Part shown: positions 28,635-35,347 of the stretch, one piece after another
How positions within the stretch are numbered: position 1 is the first letter of the stretch
How the letters are laid out: each line of letters opens with the position of its first letter
Origin: CAWGJF01 sp963822905
GTDB lineage: Bacteria; Bacteroidota; Ignavibacteria; Ignavibacteriales; Ignavibacteriaceae
Assembly: GCA_963822905.1 (NCBI GenBank)
Contig: CAWGJF010000007.1
Span: 62,001 to 126,000 of the forward strand
Direction: 5' to 3'
Length of the DNA stretch: 64,000 nucleotides
Program-made: the position numbers and the translations under genes
Notes under the pieces: model-generated
The model's input: the letters and a program-made list of their open reading frames with translations, nothing else
What the model was told of the DNA's origin: nothing
Databases searched by the model: none

Positions 28635-29714
28635 TTATAGAATTTCTTTACGCATGTATTTGGAGTTTGAAAGTCTTGCTACTGCCATATAGTTAGGTGT
28701 AAAATGAAGCTGGTCACCTACTTTATATTTTCCACTTTTGGGTCCAAGGTCATAAACTGTCATATCCGAAGTTGTTCCGACAAATTTTATATTCCCGTCT
28801 TTAGAACTTAGATTTTTATAGTCCACATCAAGTTCACCAAAGTCAACTATTGCTCTGTATGACTCATCATAATTATTATCTGAAAAATCTATTGCGTCTC
28901 CCACAGCACCATTTCCGATATTTCCGCCAGGTACAACTTCTTTTTTTTCAAGCTCGACAATATCAGCTGAAAATGTGAAAGCATTGGTAGAAAGGTTTTT
29001 AAACTTTTTCCCATCGTAAGGTGAAAGACCAAGAAATGCTGCTTCACCGATTCTAAAGTGATTAACACCTTTTGGCAGTTTATTCATTGTAATTAAAGGA
29101 AGAGTAATTGAACTTCCGCTTGAAACAAGATCAAGTTTAACATCAAACTGCGTGTCGATTAATTGTTTATATAAGCTGAGTTGTATGAGTTTATCATAAG
29201 TAGGTTCAACTCCATACATACAACCAAGGTTAGTACCAATACCGATAATATCGATGTTCTTCATCTTAAAAATTTTTTCATAAAACTTTAGAATGTTATC
29301 ACGAACAACTCCTTCGCGTAGTTCTCCCATTTCAATCATTACAATGATGCGGTGTTTCTTTCCTCTTCTTCCTGCTTCTTTATTAATTTCTTCAATTGTT
29401 TTATAGGAAGTGTTAAGTGAAATATCTGCATATTCTACAACATTTTTAACCTGAGTAATTGCAGGCGGTTTAATGTAGATTGTAACTAAATCAGGTTTTA
29501 CTTCTCTGATTGCCTTAAGGTTCGAAATTCTTGAATCACCAACAGAATGAATATTTTTAATCATCGGATCACAAAGAATTTTTTCCAGCACCGGCTTATA
29601 GCCATTTAATATTTTTGTAATCAGCGTCCACTGAATTCCTTTAGGAATCAGGAAATCATTCAATTTTTTAATATTACTTAATATTCTATCCGGATATATT
29701 GATAAAGTTGCCAT
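28635..29714 (-). CDS. Alanine/ornithine racemase-like PLP enzyme
   Basis: Fold-type III PLP enzyme, 359 residues, like the ornithine racemase family of clostridia rather than classic Alr. The PLP lysine is Lys34 in WTLITKILNGYKPVL. The barrel has IHSVGDSRISNLKAIREV, MIEMGELREGV and IGIGTNLGCMYGVEPT, and the C-terminal domain ends near LHFTPNYMAVARL. It follows the GNAT gene by nine bases and precedes the symporter by 15, a tight operon. It would interconvert L and D forms of an imported amino acid; ornithine is the best guess from family, not proven. Confidence 0.82.
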   Translation of the reverse strand: MATLSIYPDRILSNIKKLNDFLIPKGIQWTLITKILNGYKPVLEKILCDPMIKNIHSVGDSRISNLKAIREVKPDLVTIYIKPPAITQVKNVVEYADISLNTSYKTIEEINKEAGRRGKKHRIIVMIEMGELREGVVRDNILKFYEKIFKMKNIDIIGIGTNLGCMYGVEPTYDKLIQLSLYKQLIDTQFDVKLDLVSSGSSITLPLITMNKLPKGVNHFRIGEAAFLGLSPYDGKKFKNLSTNAFTFSADIVELEKKEVVPGGNIGNGAVGDAIDFSDNNYDESYRAIVDFGELDVDYKNLSSKDGNIKFVGTTSDMTVYDLGPKSGKYKVGDQLHFTPNYMAVARLSNSKYMRKEIL

Positions 29715-29723
29715 AACAGATTT

Positions 29724-30164
29724 TTATTTATGAAATCTCATTTCTGCGTACTTATTAGTAAAGCCAATTCTTTCATATAACCTTTTTGCGGGATTATCAT
29801 ATTCAACATGAAGCTTCACATCTCCATCCGCTAGTTCAATTGCCTTATCAACAATTATTCTTCCGAAACCTTTTCCACGGTATGATGAATCAACAGCAAC
29901 ATAAACCAGAACATTTTCAGGTATGTATCCAGCCATCCCGGTTTTATTCATCACTAATGCACCAATAAGTTTGTCTTCATAATATGCTTCGAGAAGAAAT
30001 CCACCGCAACCATCTGATTCTGAAAATGCATAGTCAATAGATTTTTCAATTGCTTCTTTTGAATCGCCGAAGCGGTCTAAATGATTATATAAAAATTCAA
30101 TGAATTCTTTTTTTGATGTTTTCCCAAATTCATTCGCATTTGAAATTTTTTTAATGTCTAACAT
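29724..30164 (-). CDS. GNAT family N-acetyltransferase
   Basis: Acetyl-CoA-dependent acetyltransferase, 146 residues. The acetyl-CoA binding motif A is VYVAVDSSYRGKGFGRIIVD (about residues 90-109) and the C-terminal motif is YDNPAKRLYERIGF. I start at the ATG 30162-30164 (MLDIKKIS); a TTG seven codons upstream is open, but the GGAAAAA site favours the ATG. It is first in the operon with the racemase and symporter, so an amino acid or its derivative is a plausible substrate. Confidence 0.87.
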   Translation of the reverse strand: MLDIKKISNANEFGKTSKKEFIEFLYNHLDRFGDSKEAIEKSIDYAFSESDGCGGFLLEAYYEDKLIGALVMNKTGMAGYIPENVLVYVAVDSSYRGKGFGRIIVDKAIELADGDVKLHVEYDNPAKRLYERIGFTNKYAEMRFHK

Positions 30165-30361
30165 TTTAATTTTTCCAATCGTCAATTAATGATATTCTGT
30201 CTTTTCATCTTAACTCTTTAAAGTTTTTACTAGCTAAAATCAATTATAGAAAAAACAAGAATAGAAATTAAAGAGCTGTTTTCCGGATAAATTCTATGTT
30301 TATTTGAGAAAAAAAAGATGGGATAAGAACCGTTTTTTGTAATTTTTTGTAAATCTTCGAG

Positions 30362-30369
30362 CAAATATA
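30362..30369 (-). promoter_or_regulatory. TAnnTTTG promoter box upstream of the GNAT-racemase-symporter operon
   Basis: The minus strand reads TATATTTG within TTGTTATATTTGC, nearly the same context as the 16833 site. It would give a 5' leader of about 190 bases before the GNAT ATG. Confidence 0.4.
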
Positions 30370-30392
30370 ACAAAAAATATTCACTTTTTCGA

Positions 30393-30445
30393 AAAAAAAT
30401 AAGGTTTCTGCCTTAAACCAAATCAATTTTCCGATTAAGGCAGAA
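30393..30445 (-). terminator. Rho-independent terminator after the eight-repeat T9SS gene
   Basis: TTCTGCCTTAA (30406-30416) and TTAAGGCAGAA (30435-30445) form a perfect 11-pair stem with an 18-base loop. On the minus strand it is followed by ACC, then TTA and a run of eight Ts. It lies 17 bases after the stop at 30462. Confidence 0.75.
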
Positions 30446-30461
30446 TTTAAAGATTAACCAA

Positions 30462-32195
30462 TTATTTTAACAAAATCATTTTCTTAGTTGATGAGAACTC
30501 CCTGGCATTGAGATTGTAAAAATAAATACCGCTGGGAAGTGAGGATGCATTGAATTCAATTTCATATTCCCCTGCTTGTTTGAATTCATCCAAAAGTGTT
30601 GCAACTTCATTTCCCAAAATATCGTATACTCTTAACAAAACATTAAGATTTCTCCCTTCGGTCGAAATGAGGTTTGGTATTGAATACTTGATAGTTGTGT
30701 TTGGGTTAAACGGGTTTGGATAGTTTTGCAAAAGATTAAAATTCAATACATGATCTGCATCCGGAGTAATATCAGAGACAACCCCTAGGCTTCCATCTAA
30801 ATTTACCATCTGTGTGTAGATGTCATAAGCTGAAATAAAATCATTCCGCTTATCGCCCCAAGTAATAATTGCACCACCGGAATCATTGGGTACAATAGTC
30901 GGTGTATTTTGGTCTTTTACGGCAGTAGATATTGCAACTCCATCTGCCACCCATTGCACTACTCCAGACCCATTAATTTTCTGTGCATAGATGTCACCAA
31001 AGACACCTCCGTCCCGCTTGTCGCCCCAGGTAATAATTGCGCCACCGGAACCGTCACTTACGATTTGTGGTGCAACTTGACCCGCGATTTCCTGGCAAAT
31101 AGCAACTCCGTTTTCTGTCCATTGAGCGGTGCCTGACGCATTAATTTTCTGAGCATAGATATCGAAGTTGAGACTACCTTCCCGCAAATCCTCCCAGGTA
31201 ATGAATGCACCACCGGCCTCATCACTTATAATAATTGGATGGCTCCCACCGTATCGTGCGGTGCAGATGGGAACTCCGTTTTCAGCCCATAATACATTGC
31301 CATTTGCATCAACTCGTTGCGCATAGATATGGTTGGCACTATCATTCCGAAAATCCATCCAGGTGATGATTGCACCACCTTCACCATCGCTTGTGCTTGT
31401 TGGCAATACACTGCTGTATGAATTGCATATTAGAACTCCGTTTTCAGTCCATAGCACTTGACCTGACGCATTTATTCGTTGCACATAAATATCAGGATCA
31501 TGGTTGTTTATACGCGTATCCTCCCAGGTGATGATAGCCCCGCCTGCACCATCACTTACAAGGGTCGTATAGTCTTCTGCACCGGGTGGGTTGCATACTT
31601 TAACTCCATTGGTGGCCCATTGGGCTACACCGGATGCGTTGATCTTCTGCGCGTAGATATTGGAATTGAGATCCCGGAAATCATGCCAGGTGATGATTGC
31701 TCCACCGAATCCATCGTATAAGATGGCCGGCCTATATTGGTATTCCGGAGTAGTGCATATAGGAATCCCATTGGCTGTCCATTGCGGTACCCCAGAAGCA
31801 TCTATTCTTTGGGCAAAAATGTCGCTGATCAGACTCTCATCGCGCTTATCATCCCAGGCGATAATGGCACCACCGGCACCATCAGCCGCAATAGCAGGCA
31901 GAGATTGATTTTTGATGGTATCGCATATAGTAACCCCATCTGTGGTCCATTGTACAATGCCGGATGAATTGATTCTCTGAGCATAGATATTTGCATCAGT
32001 ATTGGTATTCCGGTTATCATCCCAGGTAAATATGGCACCACCGGAACCGTCACTTACGATTTTGGGATACAATTGATTTTCGGGTGCTTCGCAAATTACA
32101 TTGTTGACATTAGGGTCCGTTGACCATTGTGACTGTACAGGTGATATGTATATGAACAGCAAAAGTATGATAGAAAAAAGACTGGGTAGTTTCAT
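30462..32195 (-). CDS. T9SS-exported protein with eight propeller-like repeats
   Basis: Secreted protein of about 577 residues, function unknown. I start at the ATG 32193-32195 (MKLPSLFSIILLLFIYIS), which has GGAGA ahead; a GTG at 32219 would add eight residues. After the signal peptide come eight repeats of about 55 residues with the pattern SDGxGGAIITWxDxR...DIYAQxINASGxxQWxxxGVxIC, probably blades of a beta propeller. The last 85 residues are a T9SS sorting domain (NYPNPFNPNTTIKYSIP...GIYFYNL...TKKMILLK). It is followed by a strong terminator. Confidence 0.9.
   Translation of the reverse strand: MKLPSLFSIILLLFIYISPVQSQWSTDPNVNNVICEAPENQLYPKIVSDGSGGAIFTWDDNRNTNTDANIYAQRINSSGIVQWTTDGVTICDTIKNQSLPAIAADGAGGAIIAWDDKRDESLISDIFAQRIDASGVPQWTANGIPICTTPEYQYRPAILYDGFGGAIITWHDFRDLNSNIYAQKINASGVAQWATNGVKVCNPPGAEDYTTLVSDGAGGAIITWEDTRINNHDPDIYVQRINASGQVLWTENGVLICNSYSSVLPTSTSDGEGGAIITWMDFRNDSANHIYAQRVDANGNVLWAENGVPICTARYGGSHPIIISDEAGGAFITWEDLREGSLNFDIYAQKINASGTAQWTENGVAICQEIAGQVAPQIVSDGSGGAIITWGDKRDGGVFGDIYAQKINGSGVVQWVADGVAISTAVKDQNTPTIVPNDSGGAIITWGDKRNDFISAYDIYTQMVNLDGSLGVVSDITPDADHVLNFNLLQNYPNPFNPNTTIKYSIPNLISTEGRNLNVLLRVYDILGNEVATLLDEFKQAGEYEIEFNASSLPSGIYFYNLNAREFSSTKKMILLK
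30788..32111 (-). repeat. Eight tandem coding repeats of about 165 bases
   Basis: The eight copies encode residues with conserved GGAIITW, DIYAQ and GVxIC blocks. Copies 3, 4, 6 and 7 are closest to one another. The array lies fully inside the T9SS gene and keeps the frame throughout. Confidence 0.85.
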
Positions 32196-32247
32196 GCAAT
32201 TATCTCCAATAAATTTCACGTTACAATATTTTACGAATTAGCAATTT

Positions 32248-32290
32248 TAATAAGCGTAACTCTCTAACTGTTTACTGGCTGCGCTTATTA
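32248..32290 (-). terminator. Stem-loop after the small T9SS gene
   Basis: TAATAAGCG (32248-32256) and CGCTTATTA (32282-32290) form a perfect nine-pair stem with a 25-base loop, eight bases beyond the stop at 32299. On the minus strand only AAAATTG follows, so it is not a strong terminator. Confidence 0.35.
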
Positions 32291-32298
32291 CCAATTAA

Positions 32299-32823
32299 TT
32301 ATCTTAATAAAATCATTTTCTTAGTATTTACATAGTTTCCGGCTTCCATTCTAAACAAATAAATTCCGGACGAATATCCATTTGCATTAAATGATTTTTG
32401 ATACCATCCCGCATTCATTTCTTCATTTACCAGCGTAACTATTTCACTACCAAGTATATCATATATATTAATAACAACATTACTTTTTTCAGGTACACCA
32501 AATTTTATAATGGTAGATGGATTGAATGGGTTGGGATAATTTTGTTCAAGTTTAAATACTGTTGGGATTGTAGTTTGATCGTCTTCCACAGCTGTAATTG
32601 TCTGCTGTTGATAAACATACCAAAAGCCTATCTGATGTTGGTTTGCTGCACTGGCAGATTTCCCAATAAATGGTTCACCAACCGTACTGTTTAACATGTA
32701 ATTGGCATTGGATGTTTTATTACCACCACTTCCAATTACACTATTACTTATTTGATATTGCGAAAATGCCGTGCTTATTAAAAGTAAAAACAAAATCACA
32801 ATACTATTTATTTTATTTTTCAT
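32299..32823 (-). CDS. Small T9SS-exported protein
   Basis: Secreted protein of about 174 residues. I start at the ATG 32821-32823 (MKNKINSIVILFLLL), which has AAGGAA ahead; an ATG six codons upstream (32841) is also open. The signal peptide ends near STAFSQ. The short body has SNANYMLNSTVGEPFIGKSA, a segment common in small Ignavibacteria/Bacteroidota T9SS proteins. The sorting domain is complete (NYPNPFNPSTIIKFGVPEKS...GIYLFRMEAG...TKKMILLR). Function is unknown. Confidence 0.85.
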   Translation of the reverse strand: MKNKINSIVILFLLLISTAFSQYQISNSVIGSGGNKTSNANYMLNSTVGEPFIGKSASAANQHQIGFWYVYQQQTITAVEDDQTTIPTVFKLEQNYPNPFNPSTIIKFGVPEKSNVVINIYDILGSEIVTLVNEEMNAGWYQKSFNANGYSSGIYLFRMEAGNYVNTKKMILLR

Positions 32824-32871
32824 TCTATATTCCTTATTCATTTATGTTTAAATCAAAACTCTCTAAGGATT

Positions 32872-32905
32872 AGCGGCAGTGGCTTGCCTCCCAGTCACCG
32901 CCGCT
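32872..32905 (-). terminator. GC-rich stem-loop after the fibre-like surface protein gene
   Basis: AGCGGCAGTG (32872-32881) and CACCGCCGCT (32896-32905) pair with one mismatch around a 14-base loop, 29 bases after the stop at 32934. It is a GC island in AT-rich DNA. The downstream T tract is weak, so the terminator role is tentative. Confidence 0.35.
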
Positions 32906-32933
32906 TAGTTATTCTTCCCACACAGAAGAACAA

Positions 32934-34706
32934 TTATTTTTTATCCCGATCAATTTTGTTGTGCTCATAATCTACTCCCATTGTTTCGCTAACACCATAA
33001 GCATCAGGATGCAGATACTTCCCAATATCTTCTGGTCTTTTATTCTCTTCAACGGGAATCCTATACTTTTCGGCAAACTTATCGTGTCTTATTCCTGTTA
33101 CCTGCCAGGAAACTTTTACATTTGGTTTATCAGTTCTAATTGCAAATTGATTGTTCTGAACTTCTTTAGAAACGATCGCCTGTGCAAATTCTCCAATTAC
33201 GGTTAACTGATATCTGAAATCCCGATTAAGGGCTTGAAACCAGTTTGGCATTGTGATAGTTGCATTTCCTGATGCATCTGTTACCACGTTTCCGTTATAT
33301 ATGTTCATCATATCTGGAGATTCTACAAAGGAGTGATATAAATTTTTGTTTTTAGGATCAAGGGGATGATCGATTTTAAATGAACCACCTCCTTTACTAA
33401 GAGTCCCTGTTACATTTACATTTCCTGCAAAATATCCTGCCCAGGCCGTTGTCCCACCAGAAGCTATTCCATAGATACCTATGTTAGTGCCTGCGCCCCC
33501 CCCAGCGTTACCATAAACACCATTATTATGACCGGGACCCCCCGTAAAAATAACTCCCTGAACACCGCTATAGTAGGATCCCCCGGTTGGTTGTACTTCG
33601 CCACGAACACCAACAAAACCACCTTGAAAGTATCCACCATAACCATAGTAGTCGGCGGGAACAGATTTTCCATAAACACCAACCGCATCTGTGTTGCCTG
33701 TTCCTAGAATCTCACCGTGTAAAGCATGGACATCGTTTGATAATGAATCCGTTGTAAAATAACCCGCGTGTTCTTTATTGGTTGCAACGTGTAGCGGATA
33801 TAGCGGAGTTTCCGTTCCAATGCCAACATTACCCTCTCTGTCAAATGTCATTAAATTCTTTATAGGTGAATAACCATTATCTCCTGCTGCATTTATTCTA
33901 AGCTTTTGCCCATAGACTTCAAAAAACCAGCCTTTCTGGCCTACTGGTTCTGATCCTTCGAGAAATGACAAACCAAGCCCACCATTAGATCTTGATAACT
34001 GCAGCCCAAGTCCACCCACAGGCTCGGTATTTATTGAAAGCGCATAGTTAGGGGAGCTATTATTTATTCCAATTTTATTTGAGTTTTGATATAAAATTGA
34101 GTTTCCAAGTGTTGTGCTGTTTGTAAATAATGGCAAGTAGTTTGCCGTCCCTGTTCCGCCAATGGTTCCTCCGCCGCCGCCGGTTGAAGAGATTGTTAAA
34201 TCGTTTCCGCTTGGTGTTATTGTAACATTGCTTCCTGCAACAAGATTAACATTATCTTTTAATCCGTTTAAGCTTTTTACAACTTCATCATCAGCTATTT
34301 TTGTAGATGTAATGCTTCCATCAGGCACATTTAAACTGTAAATGCTGTAAGGAACTGATGTTAGTACAATGCGCGGTGTAAGTTCTATTCCTGTAGCTAC
34401 TGTAATACCAAGCCAGGCCGCTGTATTAAATGTTGCTTGTGGTATTGGGTTTACGCTTCCCAACTGCGTGTTAACAATACCACTTACAACTGTTATCAAC
34501 TTACTTTCTGACCAAATAGAAGTGCCGCCCGTTTCAACGTCATATAATTTAAATGTAAAGTTATAATCACCGTTTGGAACTACGACTCCGGCTGCATCTT
34601 TTAAAATACCCTGGTAATTAATTGTTTCCGGTATGGATTGTGAATAAATATTTGATATACTTACTAAACTGATTAGAGTAGTAAAAAACAAAACAAGTTT
34701 TTTCAT
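32934..34706 (-). CDS. Fibre-like surface protein without T9SS sorting domain
   Basis: Secreted protein of 590 residues. The signal peptide is MKKLVLFFTTLISLVSISNIYSQ (split: hydrophobic core LFFTTLISLVSI). The N-terminal domain (about 25-130) has IPETINYQGILKDAAGVVV and a carbohydrate-binding-like beta fold. The middle (about 180-440) is Gly-rich and resembles tail-fibre repeats (NVGIGTETPLYPLHV, GVYGNAGGGAGTNIGIYG). The C-terminal part has SFKIDHPLDPKNKNLYHSF. It lacks the FPNPFNP sorting domain of its neighbours, so its surface anchoring is unclear. Two small membrane ORFs lie just upstream in the same direction. Confidence 0.8.
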   Translation of the reverse strand: MKKLVLFFTTLISLVSISNIYSQSIPETINYQGILKDAAGVVVPNGDYNFTFKLYDVETGGTSIWSESKLITVVSGIVNTQLGSVNPIPQATFNTAAWLGITVATGIELTPRIVLTSVPYSIYSLNVPDGSITSTKIADDEVVKSLNGLKDNVNLVAGSNVTITPSGNDLTISSTGGGGGTIGGTGTANYLPLFTNSTTLGNSILYQNSNKIGINNSSPNYALSINTEPVGGLGLQLSRSNGGLGLSFLEGSEPVGQKGWFFEVYGQKLRINAAGDNGYSPIKNLMTFDREGNVGIGTETPLYPLHVATNKEHAGYFTTDSLSNDVHALHGEILGTGNTDAVGVYGKSVPADYYGYGGYFQGGFVGVRGEVQPTGGSYYSGVQGVIFTGGPGHNNGVYGNAGGGAGTNIGIYGIASGGTTAWAGYFAGNVNVTGTLSKGGGSFKIDHPLDPKNKNLYHSFVESPDMMNIYNGNVVTDASGNATITMPNWFQALNRDFRYQLTVIGEFAQAIVSKEVQNNQFAIRTDKPNVKVSWQVTGIRHDKFAEKYRIPVEENKRPEDIGKYLHPDAYGVSETMGVDYEHNKIDRDKK

Positions 34707-34754
34707 CGTGCTTCCCGTATTGTGAAAATGTTTTTAATTAATCTTTTTTTTATA

Positions 34755-34853
34755 CTAAAGTACAAATAGCAGAAAAAGTAAAAGAGCCGTATAAATAATT
34801 TTAAAAAAATCATTTTTGATACTGTTTAAATCATATCTTATTAGGTTTTTCAT
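34755..34853 (-). CDS. Small membrane-protein ORF, 32 residues
   Basis: An open frame from the ATG at 34851-34853, with GAGAGG five to ten bases upstream, to TAG at 34755-34757. It encodes a short basic start (MKNLIRYDLNSIKNDFFK) and a hydrophobic tail (IIYTALLLFLLFVL). It follows the next small ORF by 13 bases and precedes the fibre-like protein gene by 48. I do not recognise the family. Two such frames in a row with a good ribosome site favour a real gene, but comparison is needed. Confidence 0.45.
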   Translation of the reverse strand: MKNLIRYDLNSIKNDFFKIIYTALLLFLLFVL

Positions 34854-34866
34854 CCTGTCCTCTCTT

Positions 34867-35016
34867 TTAAAAAAGGTTAAAAAATATTAGCATAAAAGTT
34901 ATGGTTACAATTACCAATAGCACATAAATACTTATCTCAAGATGTTTTTCTCGCTTTTTTATTTGGTTATCTGATTTGTCATTAACGCTAAGCTCGTTAT
35001 TTTTGCGTTTTTTCAT
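34867..35016 (-). CDS. Small membrane-protein ORF, 49 residues
   Basis: An open frame from the ATG at 35014-35016 to TAA at 34867-34869. The first 27 residues are highly charged (MKKRKNNELSVNDKSDNQ, then IKKREKHLE), followed by one membrane helix (ISIYVLLVIVTITFMLIFF). The ribosome site is weak (GAAAGA). It lies between the hybrid sensor kinase gene and a 32-residue membrane ORF. The family is not recognised; a single-span inner-membrane peptide is the likely product. Confidence 0.45.
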   Translation of the reverse strand: MKKRKNNELSVNDKSDNQIKKREKHLEISIYVLLVIVTITFMLIFFNLF

Positions 35017-35249
35017 TACAAAAATCTTTCGTTAGAATTCTTGATATTTGATAAAACAAAATGATTTTTATTAAGCACAGCAAATCTTTTATGCAAAAGT
35101 AAATTTTTAGTTAAAGGGTAAATTGCTTTTTTGATTCAACATTTTGCTGTTTTAATTCAAAAAGTCAAAATATTATTTGTGGAATGTTAATTGTTAATAT
35201 TACTTATACAGCATCGTACTGATTGTCTTAAAAATTGAGGTTGGTGTTC

Positions 35250-35316
35250 TTCCAGTGAAAACGGGAATCCAAACAAATAAGATGAAAGACAGATCCCCAC
35301 TTTCGTGGGAATGACA
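35250..35316. repeat. REP-like inverted palindromic element
   Basis: The two ends are imperfect inverted copies: TTCCAGTGAAAACGGGAATC and GATCCCCACTTTCGTGGGAA. Each contains its own small hairpin (for example CCCAC-TTTC-GTGGG). The layout, with GGAATGAC at one end, is that of interspersed REP-type elements found in many bacteria. Its minus-strand translation (HSHESGDL...WIPVFTG) is the usual spurious peptide of such repeats. It lies in the 330-base gap after the hybrid sensor gene. Confidence 0.6.
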
Positions 35317-35347
35317 ACTCCGGATTTTTTGGCTTTTGAGGCAACCT

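Noticed and set aside
34755..35016. Type I toxin-antitoxin pair
   Set aside because: The peptides are short and hydrophobic, but no antisense RNA promoter or paired repeat is visible, and two different frames in a row do not fit the usual form.
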